The notes: generated by a model not told the origin, from the sequence alone. Positions 16,926 to 27,810 are shown, counted from the first letter of the stretch. The stretch: DNA of 64,000 nucleotides from Dictyobacter kobayashii (GCF_003967555.1 NZ_BIFS01000001.1:5890001-5954000); one strand, 5' to 3'. Numbers and translations are program-made.

Positions 16926-17755
16926 ATGCAACAGATAGAGCAAGAAAAATCCTATTGGTCCGATGAAGTGATGGTAGGAGAGGTCGTCTATCCACCTGGC
17001 AGCACGCTGGGACCCCGTATCCAGCCCACACTGCAGTTTGTTTTTGTGCATGCCGGGCGCATCACGATCCGCATTGATGAGCAGACACATACGATAGCGG
17101 CCAACAGCGCGTTTGTGCTGTATCCAGGCCACCGTGAATATTTTGTCTTTGCTGAAGATAGCGAAACCATCCATAGCTGGATTCATATCTCGCTGGCCCT
17201 GGTTGAAGCTGAGATGATTACACGCCTCCAACAGCTGGCATGGCCCTTACCACTCTCTCCGGCCATGCAGCAATTGATGCATGATGCCCTGGCGCTGCGT
17301 GCCAGTGCCTTTCCGACCGTGAAAGAGATGTTGCGCGCGCTGGCTATACAGATGTGCTGGCGCTATATCGGGGAGGGCGAGCAACTGGTGGCCAGGATCT
17401 GACCCTCTCGCACAGCGCCGTGGGGCAGGCCCTGCAATTTATCTATGAGCACCTGAGCGAACAACTGACCCTGACGATGATCGCCGAGGCCGTAGCTATC
17501 AGTCCCGCCCACCTGATCCGCTTATTTCAATTGCAACTGCACACCACGCCCATGGCCTATGTCTGGGAGCAGCGCATCACGCTGGGCATCAAGCTGCTTG
17601 AGCAGACCGGGCTCTCGGTGGGCATGATCGCCGAACAATGCGGCTTCCAATCGCGCTTCCACTTCTCACGGCGCATTCGTCAGGCCATCGGCTATACACC
17701 TCTGGAGGTGCGCCACCGTTCCTGGCAGCTCGATCCCGCTGCTCAAGAAAAATAG
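16926..17755 (+). CDS. AraC family transcriptional regulator (frameshifted)
   Basis: Repaired length about 276 residues. The N-terminal cupin (LQFVFVHAGRITIRIDEQTH, LYPGHREYFVF) binds an effector. The C-terminal double HTH includes LTLTMIAEAVAISPAHLIRLF and IAEQCGFQSRFHFSRRIRQ, followed by GYTPLEVR. One base is lost near 17391; restoring it reads QLVGQDLTLSHSAV. The divergent dioxygenase gene at 16749 is the obvious target, and the effector may be related to that enzyme's substrate. Confidence 0.85.
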
Positions 17756-17812
17756 CAGCTCAAAAATGGAAATCATCATCACACACCCGAGCTTGATAAG
17801 GTTGGACAAACA

Positions 17813-17862
17813 TTGTATAACGAGAAGTGCTACCTGGGATGGTGGAAAATTTCGTTATACAA
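17813..17862. repeat. 11-bp perfect inverted repeat, 28-base spacer
   Basis: TTGTATAACGA (17813-17823) and TCGTTATACAA (17852-17862) lie 116 bases before the polyphosphate kinase start. It may be a regulator site or a hairpin after the AraC gene. No adjacent T-tract supports a terminator. Confidence 0.5.
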
Positions 17863-17977
17863 ATTTTCGTAAATAATGAAACGCTCTCTGCCGGCTGGAA
17901 GCGCTTGAGCGGGCACGAATTCAGGTAGCAGCAGACAATCTTTCATCATTCGCGCATGAGACCAGAAAGAGGGAAGC

Positions 17978-18808
17978 ATGAAATCCAAGCTTGAAAACTA
18001 TAAACAGCCGGTAGAGAGTGAAAGCGAACTTTCCACAAAGCTTTCGAGAAAATATTTTGAGAAAGAACTTGAAAAGCTGCAAATGGAATTAGTAAAGCTG
18101 CAAACCTGGGTAGTGAACGCTGGATTAAAGGTTGTGGTCGTGTTTGAAGGTCGGGATGCTGCTGGCAAGGGAGGTGTAATTAAGCGGATTACCGAGCGGG
18201 TAAGTCCGCGTGTCTTTCATGTCGTAGCGCTGCCAACTCCCACCGAGCGTGAGAAAACTCAGATGTACTTCCAGCGCTACCTGGTTCACCTTCCAGCCGC
18301 CGGAGAAGTGATGCTCTTTGATCGCAGCTGGTATAACCGTGCTGGTGTTGAATATGTCATGGGTTTTTGTACCGAGCAAGAACACAGGGACTTTCTGGAA
18401 CTCTGTCCGGCTATTGAACGGACGATGATTGATAGCGGTATTATCCTCATTAAGTACTGGTTCGAGGTAAGTCAGCAGGAACAGGAACGGCGCTTTCAGT
18501 CGCGCATCGAGGATGGACGCAAGGTCTGGAAGCTGAGCCCCATGGATTTAGAAGCGCATAGACGCTGGTATGATTATGCCAGGGCCAAAGATGAGATGTT
18601 TCTTGCCACCGATACCCCTGAAGCTCCGTGGTACGTGGTGCCTGCTGATAACAAGCGCCGGGCGCGCTTGAATTGTATCACCCATTTCTTGAGCCAGGTT
18701 CCCTATAAGGAGGTCCCCAGCAAATCTGTGCGGCTGCCTGAACGCCAGCCATCAAAAGGTTATCGGGAGCCAGAACGAGCTTATAATGTGATTCCTCAAA
18801 TACATTGA
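17978..18808 (+). CDS. ppk2: Polyphosphate kinase 2
   Basis: 276 residues, typical for single-domain PPK2. Walker A is VVFEGRDAAGKGGVIKR, and the Walker B/lid region reads MLFDRSWYNRAGVEYVMGF. ILIKYWFEVSQQEQERRFQ and KLSPMDLEAHRRWYDY are also family hallmarks. PPK2 uses polyphosphate to phosphorylate nucleoside mono- or diphosphates. The ATG is preceded by GAGGGAAG. It has no operon partner. Confidence 0.92.
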   Translation: MKSKLENYKQPVESESELSTKLSRKYFEKELEKLQMELVKLQTWVVNAGLKVVVVFEGRDAAGKGGVIKRITERVSPRVFHVVALPTPTEREKTQMYFQRYLVHLPAAGEVMLFDRSWYNRAGVEYVMGFCTEQEHRDFLELCPAIERTMIDSGIILIKYWFEVSQQEQERRFQSRIEDGRKVWKLSPMDLEAHRRWYDYARAKDEMFLATDTPEAPWYVVPADNKRRARLNCITHFLSQVPYKEVPSKSVRLPERQPSKGYREPERAYNVIPQIH

Positions 18809-18921
18809 GATCGCTTGATGCTGGGTGGCCAGGGCATTCCCGCCTCGGCCACCCGGGATCCAACCTCTGCGTATGCAAACCGGCAAGCGGGCCCAAGGCA
18901 AGGCTTTTTCATGTTCCTCTT

Positions 18922-19000
18922 TGGCGCCTGCGGCGCCGGGTTTGGAGTGTAGAGAGTGCGTGGTGGGCGACTGCAGCCGCCCACCACGCACTCTCTACAC
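18922..19000. repeat. Short GGCGCC hairpin plus 23-bp perfect hairpin
   Basis: GGCGCC-TGC-GGCGCC (18922-18936) followed by arms 18947-18969 and 18978-19000, fully complementary around an 8-base loop that is itself CTGCAG-like. Same layout as the element at 50.8 kb. It lies in the convergent gap between ppk2 and the histidine kinase. Confidence 0.75.
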
Positions 19001-19041
19001 ATGAAATTGGGAATAAGATAGAGAGAAGAAGTAGTTGCTCT

Positions 19042-21602
19042 TCAACAATCCTCAGTAGCCATGGGCAGCGTGAACCAGAATGTGGACCCCTCCCCTTTTT
19101 TACTCTCTACCCCGACCTGTCCCCCGTGCCATTGGATGATTATGCGACAGAGATAGAGACCCAGACCCAGACCCTCGCCAGTTCCGTACTGGACCTGGAT
19201 GCCCTTGACACGATAGAAGCGTTCCCACACCGACTGTTGCTCCACTGGGGTCAGTCCGGGTCCTTGATCCTTGATGTAGACCCGTGTCATTGCCCCCTCT
19301 GTGCTGAACCCCACCTCCACTGGTCGATCCGCTGCCGAGTACTTCAAAGCATTGCGCAGATAATTGTTCACCACTTGCCCGATGCGATCAGCATCGGCGA
19401 TGATGGGAATGCTCTGCTCTGCAGGCCATCGGACCATGATATCGTGACCGGGTGCAAGATAGTGGGCATCGGCGACAGCGCGCCGGACGATTTCCAGCAG
19501 ATTGCAGGGCCGGTTAGCATCTCCAACTGATTGGCCTGGATGCGTGAGGCATCCAACATGTCGGAGATCATGCGATTCTGCGCCGCTGCACGCTGAACAG
19601 CCTCCTCTAGTGGGTGTCGTAAGCGGTTCAGGGTTGGGCCTGTCAGCAGGGATGCTATGCTCTCATCGCGGGCCAATTTCCCCAGGCGGCGCAACACAAG
19701 CTCGATGAGGCCCCGAATCCCGGTCAGAGGCGTTCTCAGTTCATGGCTGGCCAGGCTCAGGAACCCATCAAAGCGGCGATTAGCTTCTTGCAATGCCAGC
19801 TCATTGGCCCGTGTCTGCGCCCATGCTTGCAGTAAGCGTACCCGCTCGATCACCAGGGCTGCCATTTTCGCCAGTGCCTTCACCAACTCAATCTCTTCCT
19901 GAACGTATTCCTGCTCGGCAGGTCGGTCGATGCCGAATATCCCGACTAATTGTCCATCAAGAAGCATAGGGGCGAGCAGAAAATACTGCAGCCCATAGTT
20001 GGAGCGGCGCACAAATGGCTGTGTGGCAAGATCAAGGATCACCACCTGGTTGGCTTGCAGTTGAGCAATTGTCGCTGGCTCGAGATAATCGGAGAGGGTG
20101 GAGCGCTCAACCTCCTGTTGGATATAGGCGAGGCGCTCCTGGGAGAGCCCGCTGGCCCCAACGATATGCATTGAACCCTCGGAACCTTCCACTGCAACCA
20201 GACCAGTGATGGAACAATCCAGCACGTGATGAAGTACCTCGGAGAGGCGCTGGCCAACAACTGGCAGCGATACGGAGACAAAGCATTCTTCAGTCGCGTG
20301 CTGCTCTACTTGCAGGGGAGATGGACCATCTCCTCCATCAAGGAGGACAAGAGATGGAAGGCATGCCGGATGCGGTATTCTTTGTGATGGCGCTCGGTGA
20401 CATCGCGGAAAATAGCGACCAGGCCCATCCAATATCCCTGCTGATCGCGCAACGATGTCCAGGTGATATCTATATAGCGTTCATGTCCGGAAGGAAAATG
20501 CACGCGCATATCAGAAATGCGAGGCTGCGAGACCGACTGCGCCTGCAACATGGATGTGATGGGAAGCTTTTCCAGGGGATGAGTTCCATGGCCTCGTCAT
20601 AGCGCTTGTAGCCCTCGAAGAGGTCCGCGTAGGTTTTTCCAAGGCAGTCAGCTTCCTGCCCCAGTTCCAACAGGGTACGAGCCGCCGCATTGATATGCAG
20701 CACGACCCCATCGCGATCATAGACGACAATGCCATCGGCAACGTTCTTGAAGATCGCTTGCAGCATCGTGCTCAGCGATTGGGTTTGCTCTACTGCCTGT
20801 TGAGCGGCTGTGCGAGCTGCCTGTTCGCAGGCCAAAAGTACATCTCGTTCTTGTTCGCACCGTTGCTGGAGAGTGAGATCCTCTATCCAGGAGAAGAAAT
20901 ACAACGGGAAGCCTTGAGGGTGCCACACCAGCGACCGGGTTACTTTGAGCCAGAGCATATGTCCATCGGGACGTGCATAGCCCATTTCATAGACGACATT
21001 TTGCATGTTCCCAGTCAACATCTGTCGCACATTCATATTGAATATAATTTGGGCATCAACAGGCAAAAGATCATGCAGGCGCCGCCCGAGTAGTTCTCTC
21101 TCAGTATAGCCCAGGAGCTGGCAATAGCGCTCATTGACTTGTAATAGGGAGAGATCAAGGGAGAGACAGACCAGGCCCAGGGAGCCTGTTCAATGATCCC
21201 ACCAGACAAGAATTTCTCTAGCGCAATGGCGGGCGAGGTAGTGAACCCCGGTTCTCTCTCTTTGCTCAGCCAGCTAACCCATCCGTCAAGCGTGCCTGCG
21301 TCCTTGAAGAGAGGAACGCAGATCATGTGAACGACTTGATCGTATTCATCGGCGGTGCCCAGCCGGTAGTGGGTGGTAAACATCCTGGTACTGTTCACTG
21401 CGGTCGCCCACTGCTGTCTCACCTGTTTTCGATCAGCGGGATGGATAGCCGCAAGCCACCCCCAGGGCTGCACCACGCCCTCGGTCTGCCCGTTATATCC
21501 CCACCAGAGCGATCGGCTCTCGGGAGCAAGCGTACTTCCATCGGATGTCCAGAGGAGCCGCAATACGTTTGCCTTGTCAAGTGGTGTCAATGCCTCCACC
21601 AT
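19042..21602 (-). CDS. PAS-PAS-PAS-GAF sensor histidine kinase (four frameshifts)
   Basis: Repaired length about 854 residues from MVEALTPLDK, chosen because AAGGAG precedes 21602. Domain order: PAS (RLLWTSDGS...), PAS (ERELLGRRLHDLLPVDAQ region), PAS (IFKNVADGIVVYDRDGVVL), GAF (~residues 450-610), HisKA with phospho-acceptor His in LASHELRTPLTGIRG, and HATPase_c with N-box NYLRNALKYS, DQGPGL and GTGEGLGLGLYL. One base is missing near 21180, 20576 (G4), 20313 (G4) and 19512. No transmembrane segment is seen, so it is probably cytoplasmic. No response regulator lies nearby. Confidence 0.85.
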
Positions 21603-21795
21603 TTCATCTCTCCTTTTGCGCTGAGTAGAAGCTTCATTTTCTCGTGTGAGCAGTCGCAAAGCGTTCTACTTCGCATAGTCATCCTACAACATACGATCTC
21701 CTGTCACAATCTCGACAAGAAAGGACGCTCACGAGAGTCAGTAGCCATTGAGGATGTCGGCGCATCAGGGTATGGCCAGAGGGGCATCTCTCATC

Positions 21796-22425
21796 TCAAG
21801 CGCGGGCCGCACGCATTGTCATGGGGTGGGAGGAGCGAGGAGGCGCGGGTAGCAGTGAGAAATTGGTCAAGGGTGGTATGGGGTTGCCGAGGATATTTTG
21901 CAGGGTGTAGCCCTGGATGAGGCTGAGTATGAGAGTCACCAGAGTGTCGGGCGTGACTCCTGGGAAGCGGGTGGGTTCGGCCTTGATCAGGGAGCAGGCA
22001 ACGGGCAGAAACATCTGGCGTGAGCGTTCGATGCCAGCCAGCATGCGACAACGAATTTCAGGCTCACGGGTGCTCAGGGTCCAGTAGTCAAAGAGCAGCT
22101 CTAGCCTGGTAAGAGATTTTTGATTGTGTTGGATGCAGGCATCGCGCAGATCTTGTTCGATCAGCTCAAGCAGGCGCTCACGGGGAGAAAGGGTGGTCGG
22201 TGCCTCCCAGGTTTCGAATAAGTCGTCGAGCAGCCAATCCAGTAACGCGACCAGCAGGGCATCTTTGGATTTAAAGTAGGAGAAGACCAGTTCATGGCTT
22301 AAATTTGCCTCGGCAGCCACCTGGCGGATCGTCATATGTTCGAGCCGTTCACGTAACGCGACTTTAAAGGCCGCCTGTAGAATCCGCTCGCGCCGCTGGG
22401 CCTCAGTCTCTGTTTTGCCAGGCAT
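21796..22425 (-). CDS. TetR family transcriptional regulator
   Basis: 209 residues from MPGKTETEAQ. The HTH is clear: ERILQAAFKVALRE, then MTIRQVAAEANLSHELVFSY and FKSKDALL. The C-terminal domain is helical and hydrophobic, ending in a Ser/Pro-rich tail. AGAGGGAAG precedes the start at 22425; the frame is open from 22452. The convergent histidine kinase side offers no target, so autoregulation or a distant target is likely. Confidence 0.88.
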   Translation of the reverse strand: MPGKTETEAQRRERILQAAFKVALRERLEHMTIRQVAAEANLSHELVFSYFKSKDALLVALLDWLLDDLFETWEAPTTLSPRERLLELIEQDLRDACIQHNQKSLTRLELLFDYWTLSTREPEIRCRMLAGIERSRQMFLPVACSLIKAEPTRFPGVTPDTLVTLILSLIQGYTLQNILGNPIPPLTNFSLLPAPPRSSHPMTMRAARA

Positions 22426-22557
22426 AGTGCTTCCCTCTCTACCATCTACCATTCAACTGCTAGTGATCGCATGACCAATAAATCATATATGGAGAGCTAC
22501 TTTGGCGTCAAGGGACCAGGTGACGCAATGGCTGAAGCTATGCAATTCATCTTTTAT

Positions 22558-22627
22558 ATATATTGATTTTGCGGGCAGGAACGGATAAAGCGGGAGCAAG
22601 TCCTGCACGTACATGGTGTGCTTTTTG
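22558..22627. repeat. Dispersed ~70-nt repeat copy
   Basis: GCAGGAACGGATAAAGCGGG, then AGCAAGTCCTGCACGTACAT and a GTGCTTTTTGTTG tail, in the 374-base gap between the divergent TetR and tag genes. The rest of the gap shows nothing distinct. Confidence 0.6.
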
Positions 22628-22799
22628 TTGCGTTCATTTCCAGGAAGTTTTAGTTAAAAGCATTGGGTCTCGGGCCTCCTTGTGCTTATAATATTGGAAT
22701 GGTTATACTGCAATGATGGTCCAGTACGGTGGGTAAGATAGCGATTTCTGGTGGGTGAGGATGTGGTTGTCAAAAGCAGTTAGTCTGGAAGGAGATATA

Positions 22800-23387
22800 A
22801 TGGACACAAAGCAGATACAGCAAGCTATGGTAGAGACAAAGATAAGGTGCCAATGGGCGCGGTCTCATGAATTGTTTGTACCGTACCATGATGAGGAGTG
22901 GGGCGTGCCGGTCCACGATGATCGTCTCCTCTTTGAGATGCTCAACCTCGAAGGAGCGCAGGCAGGTTTGAGCTGGCTTACCATCCTCAAGAAGCGCGAG
23001 AATTATCGTGCCGCATTTGATTATTTTGATGCCGGGAAGATCGCGAATTATGACACGGCCAAAAAGGAATCTCTGCTGCAAAACGAAGGTATTGTGCGCA
23101 ATCGCTTGAAAATCAATGCCGTGGTTGAAAATGCTAAAGCCGTGCTTGAGGTAAAGCGTGAGTTTGGTAGTTTTGATCGCTACATCTGGCAGTTTGTTGG
23201 CGGGAAGCCTTTGGGCGAGGCAGAGAAGCAACAAGGGGTTGCCATCAGTGAGCGCATGAGCAAGGATTTGAAGAAGCGTGGCTTCAGGTTTGTCGGGGCG
23301 ACGATTTGCTATGCCTTTATGCAGGCGGTCGGTATGGTGGATGATCATGCTCCCGACTGTTTTCGTGCTGGTATGATTGCGGGATAA
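22800..23387 (+). CDS. tag: DNA-3-methyladenine glycosylase I
   Basis: 195 residues from MDTKQIQQAM. RCQWARSHELFVPYHDEEWG carries the Tag signature with the zinc-ligand Cys and catalytic acidic pair; LFEMLNLEGAQAGLSWLTIL and NRLKINAVVENAKAV follow. The C-terminal HAPDC provides the remaining zinc ligands. It removes 3-methyladenine from alkylated DNA. GGAAGGAG lies 8 bases before the ATG at 22800; the frame is open from 22755 but that start lacks a ribosome site. Confidence 0.93.
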   Translation: MDTKQIQQAMVETKIRCQWARSHELFVPYHDEEWGVPVHDDRLLFEMLNLEGAQAGLSWLTILKKRENYRAAFDYFDAGKIANYDTAKKESLLQNEGIVRNRLKINAVVENAKAVLEVKREFGSFDRYIWQFVGGKPLGEAEKQQGVAISERMSKDLKKRGFRFVGATICYAFMQAVGMVDDHAPDCFRAGMIAG

Positions 23388-23498
23388 ACGGGTTGCATGG
23401 TAGAGAAAAAGTTAATATTTTACCTTAGAATCATGTAATAGTGCTAGTGTTTTTTGTAGGAATTATAATGATATAAAATTATACAATTGCTATTTAAC

Positions 23499-23528
23499 AA
23501 CAATTTTGCTTGAAGATCACAAATTGTT
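23499..23528. promoter_or_regulatory. 8-bp inverted repeat in promoter region of sugar ABC operon
   Basis: AACAATTT (23499-23506) and AAATTGTT (23521-23528) in a very AT-rich stretch just before the permease at 23581. It could be an operator. No regulator gene is adjacent. Confidence 0.35.
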
Positions 23529-23580
23529 AAAATTGGCCAGCTAAGATAGGGGGGAATGTGGAATTCGGATGGAGTAAGCA

Positions 23581-24541
23581 ATGGCAATGGAACCTGATTT
23601 TTCTGTAACGATCCAAAGCAAAAAAAAAGTGCGACATTCACGCCTCTGGTATATCCGGCGCTGGTTCGCGACCGGGCAGGCATATTTCTATCTTTTGCCA
23701 GCATTTATCGTGCTGGCTCTCTTCTCGTATGGTCCGGCCGCCTTTGTCTTTTATATGAGCCTTTTTAAATGGAGCTTCCTGAACCAGGGAACACAGCCCT
23801 TTATTGGCCTGACCAACTATGTATATCTTTTTCACAGCTCAACCTTCTGGCATGCGCTGCAGACCACCCTACTCTATGTGGTTATTTCGGTCCCGCTGCA
23901 ATTATTTCTGGCCCTATTTCTGGCCCTGTGTCTAATGTCTGGTATTCGGGCCAAAGCCTTCTGGCGCCTGATCATCTTCTCACCATTTATCACGCCACTG
24001 GTAGCCACAACCGCCATCTGGTACTGGATGTTTGATCCTTATCACGGACTCTTCGATGGTTTATTGCGCTTATTGCATATGCGAACCATCGACTGGCTAG
24101 GAGATCCACACTGGATTCTATTGAGCATCATCCTCTACACCACCTGGAAGTCCGCAGGTTTTAGCGTGGTGCTCTTTATGGCGGGCCTGGGAAATATCCC
24201 ACCAGATGTCAGGGAGGCGGCGCGTGTGGATGGGGCAAACTCATGGCAGATCTTGCGCTGGATTACCTGGCCGCTGCTCACTCCCATTACGCTGGTGGTC
24301 ATGTTACTGGGACCATCGAGGCCTTTAAGATGTTTCAGCCAGCCTTCCTGCTGGTTGGACCCGTGGGAGGTGCAGGCAATGCCGCCAACACACTGGGCCT
24401 TTATCTCTTTTCCGAGGGATTCTCTAGCGATCCCCATGATGGACGTGGCGCGGCTATCTCGGTGGTCTTATTTGTCCTGGTGTTCATCATTTCAATTGTG
24501 CAATTGAGAATATCACGCAGGGGGTACAGGCCGTTGATTAG
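23581..24541 (+). CDS. Sugar ABC transporter permease, UgpA/MalF type (frameshifted)
   Basis: Repaired length about 320 residues with six predicted membrane helices. The EAA loop reads DVREAARVDGANSWQILRWI, contacting the ATPase. One base is missing near 24308 (the frame resumes at TGTIEAFKMFQPAFLL) and another in the G5 run near 24520 (which would restore the end RRGVQAVD). As written, the first break leads to a run-on and the second fuses this gene to the next permease. It is paired with the permease at 24568 and the binding protein at 25483. No ATPase gene is present, so a shared one is expected. Confidence 0.8.
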
Positions 24542-24567
24542 TCAAAGTAGGAGTAAACAAGTAGCCG

Positions 24568-25403
24568 ATGGGCGCAGGAGAAATTATCGCACGACACAGG
24601 TCTTGTGGCGCTATCTAGTGGTCGTGCTGGCTGCGCTGCTCGCTTTTTTTCCAATCTATTGGATCCTTATTTCTTCGCTACTCAATGCCCATAGCGCGGC
24701 CGACGTGGTACCGCATTTCTGGCCAGATTGGGAATGGTCGAACTATGCACGGGCCTGGAATTTAGAGCCATGGGTACAATTCTTTCTGAACAGCATCTTT
24801 GTCGCTACCTGTACCGTTGTGCTGGCAGTGCTAACCTCACTGCTGGCGGGCTACGCCTTTGGCACCATGAAATTTCCTGGTCGCAACATCCTCTTCTTGC
24901 TGGTCCTGGGACTGATCATGATCCCTGGCGAAGCAACCTTGATTCCCAGCTATCTGATTGTATCCATATTGGGATGGATTGATAGCTACCAGGCACAAAT
25001 CATTCCCTATGCTGTCAGTATTTCCGGCATCTTCCTGATCCGACAATTTTTTCTCTCGCTGCCCGCATCCTTATGGGAAGCGGCCCAGCTTGACGGCTGC
25101 TCACGCTTTGGTTTTCTCTGGCGTGTCGCGGCCCCCCTGGCCCGCCCGGCCATTGCTGTCGTGGCGCTCCAGGTCTTTATTGGGAGTTGGAACGCATTTC
25201 TCTGGCCCTACCTGGTCACCAGTTCAGATGCGCACCGACCCATTGAAGTTGGTTTACAAGCATTCATGAGTGGAGAAGGTGGAACCGACCCCACGGGTCT
25301 GGCTGCCGCCGCCGCCTTCACCACCTTACCTGTCCTGCTGGTATTTTTACTGGCCCAGCGCCAATTTATCGAAGGTATCTCAGCCGGAAGTACAAAAGGC
25401 TAA
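24568..25403 (+). CDS. Sugar ABC transporter permease, UgpE/MalG type
   Basis: About 278 residues, six membrane helices; the EAA loop reads LWEAAQLDGCSRFGFLWRVA. The frame is open far upstream and fused with the first permease. A natural start would be the ATG at 24568 (AGGAG about 13 bases upstream) if one base is missing just after it, giving MGRRRNYRTTQVLWRY. Helix 1 reads YLVVVLAALLAFFPIYW. It partners the UgpA-type permease to form the channel for the ligand carried by the lipoprotein at 25483. Confidence 0.8.
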
Positions 25404-25482
25404 AGGGCAAGCAGGCGTTTATATAGTGGGCAATTCTGTGACGTACTTATTTATTTTTAACTGAGTAAAGGAAAGAGATTCT

Positions 25483-26826
25483 ATGCGTCGTACATGGACA
25501 TACCCAGCATTTGTCTGCTTGATCTTGATGGTGCTGGCCCTCTCGGCCTGTGGCACAACGACCACCACCAATAATCAAGGGAATAGCAGCACCACCAGCA
25601 ATAGCGATCCAACCCAATTTAATGCCTCCAAGCAGTACAGCATTAATTTCTGGGAAGCCTTCGCTACCGGTGCCAACAAGACAGCGCTGGCAGCCTTGAC
25701 CAAGCAATACACAGACCAACATCCCAACGTCAAAATTAACCTGCAGGCATATGATTCCTATACCACCCTGCAGACCAAACTGAACGCCGCCATTGCCGCC
25801 AAGAATCCACCTGCCATCGCCCAGGTGTACGAGAACTGGGCCGTGCAGTACAAGCAGAATGACAACATCGTCTCGCTGCAGCCCTATATCTCCGGCAAGA
25901 ACGGACTGAGCTCGATGGAGATGTCTGATTTCTATCCAGCCTTGCTCAAAGACGGCCAGATCGACGGCCAGCAGTATATGATGCCATTCAACAAGAGTGA
26001 CGAAGTCCTTTATTATAATGCCGACGTCTTAAAGAAAATGAATATCACCCCGCCGACCAACCTGAACGAGCTGATTCAGGACCTGGGCAAGGTCACCAAG
26101 AGTGATGGCTCACAGTGGGGTCTCTCCCTGACACCGAGCGTTGACGAGTGGTCTATTTTATATAAAGCTCTGGGTGGTAAAGATTTTGTCTCCAGCGATG
26201 GCCAGAAAGTCGCTTTTACCCAGGATAGCAACAAAACGTATGCCAAAGGCGCCCTGGATGCGCTGGCCCCGCTGGTCAAATCCGGTGTTGTCCATGTGAC
26301 CAAGCAGTATGCCTGGCAGAACGATTTTGCCTCACAGAAATCTGTCTTCGCCATTAGCACCGTCGCCAGCTACAGTTTCCTGGCCGCCTCGATCAAAGGC
26401 GCCTTTGCCTTCAACGAAGCAGCCATCCCAGCCGGTCCTGGTGGACAATATACCGTACTGTACGGTACCAACCTCTCGTTGTTCAAAGGGGTCAGTGATG
26501 ATACGCGGGCAGTTGCCTGGGATTACCTCAAGTTTTTGATCAGCAAAGACTCAAATACCACCTTCGTACAGAAGACGGGCTACCTGCCGATTCGCCAATC
26601 GGTCTACAATAGCGAGACCATGAACGCCTATTATGCGAAATTCCCGGCCCGCAAAGTAGGTTCACAGCAGATCAACAATGCTTTTGTCGCCTCGTTCCTG
26701 CCAGGCTGGCAGAAATGTCGCGACGAGATCAGCAACGATTTTACCAGTGTTCTTAATGGGCAGAGCAGCTCGGATGCAGCTCTCTCCAAGATGGAGCAAC
26801 AGTGTAACGATGGTCTGACGCAATAG
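25483..26826 (+). CDS. Sugar ABC transporter substrate-binding lipoprotein
   Basis: 447 residues. A signal peptide ends in the lipobox LSACG, then a Thr/Ser/Asn-rich linker (residues ~25-50) and a family 1 solute-binding domain. WEAFATGANKTALAALTKQY and MPFNKSDEVLYYN resemble glycerol-3-phosphate or oligosaccharide binders such as UgpB. It follows the second permease by 79 bases. The strong terminator just downstream marks the operon end. Confidence 0.9.
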   Translation: MRRTWTYPAFVCLILMVLALSACGTTTTTNNQGNSSTTSNSDPTQFNASKQYSINFWEAFATGANKTALAALTKQYTDQHPNVKINLQAYDSYTTLQTKLNAAIAAKNPPAIAQVYENWAVQYKQNDNIVSLQPYISGKNGLSSMEMSDFYPALLKDGQIDGQQYMMPFNKSDEVLYYNADVLKKMNITPPTNLNELIQDLGKVTKSDGSQWGLSLTPSVDEWSILYKALGGKDFVSSDGQKVAFTQDSNKTYAKGALDALAPLVKSGVVHVTKQYAWQNDFASQKSVFAISTVASYSFLAASIKGAFAFNEAAIPAGPGGQYTVLYGTNLSLFKGVSDDTRAVAWDYLKFLISKDSNTTFVQKTGYLPIRQSVYNSETMNAYYAKFPARKVGSQQINNAFVASFLPGWQKCRDEISNDFTSVLNGQSSSDAALSKMEQQCNDGLTQ

Positions 26827-26841
26827 GCTAGCTACCAGCGC

Positions 26842-26887
26842 AAAAAAAACGGGGAACCCTCACTGGCGAGGATTCCCCGTTTTTTTG
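26842..26887. terminator. Bidirectional intrinsic terminator
   Basis: A-tract, ACGGGGAA/TTCCCCGT stem with an inner CCT/AGG extension, and a T-tract, readable from both strands. It separates the ABC operon from the convergent DUF998 gene. Confidence 0.92.
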
Positions 26888-26890
26888 TTT

Positions 26891-27610
26891 TTACTGGTTG
26901 GGATTGGTTGGGTGCTGGTAGGCTCCAAAGCCTGTCCCCAGCCATAAGCGAGCCAGGAACAGGATGCCCCAGAGTGTACCAAGGCCGGTGGATAGGCGCT
27001 CGTAGAGTCCAGCTATCTCACTATGCTGCCCATTGGCCATGCCAAAGAGGGTAATAAAGACGATAGTCAGGATGCCGGTGATGAGCGAGTACGCCGCCCA
27101 ACCGCGCCAATGGGGCTCTTTGAGGAAACGCCAGGCGAGGACAAAGAAGCCGCAGGCAATAGAGGTAATGGCCATGAATGCGAAGACCACATGGAGGGTT
27201 CCATGCAGGGTAGGCGGCGTGAGGACGGCTCCCTGAGGGTAGCCCTGTGTGGGGTCCTGTGAGAAGAAGCCATCCATAAGGATTCCCAGGCCTTCGAGAA
27301 CGCGGAAGATCGGATACGAGGTTGCCCCTCTGCCACCAGTGAGGACTTTGCGCCAGGCGAATGCTGTCCAGAGGATGAGCAGGCCAAAGATGATGAAATT
27401 AACCTGCTGCACCCAGCCGCCGGGGCCGAGGCTGAGGGCGCTGATAGATTGCTGCAAGGTACTGTAGCCCGGACGGGTCGCACCCTCGATCAGGTAGGTG
27501 GTGGTAAAAAGCAGCGATGCTAGCGTGCTGCACGAAAGCCACAGTAGAAGTGGGGTAGGAAGCGCCCTGCTTGTATGACGGGAAGCTGTCTCGTTTTGCA
27601 TAATGGCCAT
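26891..27610 (-). CDS. DUF998 family membrane protein
   Basis: 239 residues with about six transmembrane helices. The opening helix includes LSCSTLASLLFTTTYLIEG, followed by PGYSTLQQSISALSLGPGGW, the most typical DUF998 stretch. Acidic or polar conserved residues sit at helix ends. The function of the family is unknown. AGGAG lies 9 bases before the start at 27610. Confidence 0.85.
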   Translation of the reverse strand: MAIMQNETASRHTSRALPTPLLLWLSCSTLASLLFTTTYLIEGATRPGYSTLQQSISALSLGPGGWVQQVNFIIFGLLILWTAFAWRKVLTGGRGATSYPIFRVLEGLGILMDGFFSQDPTQGYPQGAVLTPPTLHGTLHVVFAFMAITSIACGFFVLAWRFLKEPHWRGWAAYSLITGILTIVFITLFGMANGQHSEIAGLYERLSTGLGTLWGILFLARLWLGTGFGAYQHPTNPNQ

Positions 27611-27810
27611 GATTACTTGCTCCTGTTCTTACGGCCTGGAGAAAAACTCTTGCCGCCTGCTCATATTCTCTCCACTGCACCATATTGCGTTCAGTGTGTG
27701 CGCGGTGGATATGTTGTTTGTCTTGAGCAAAGTTTAAGATGTTGACCGTTATGGAAGCGTTCTTGGGAAACGTTCTTTCTATTGTGTACGTGCGCATGCG
27801 CGCCCGAATA

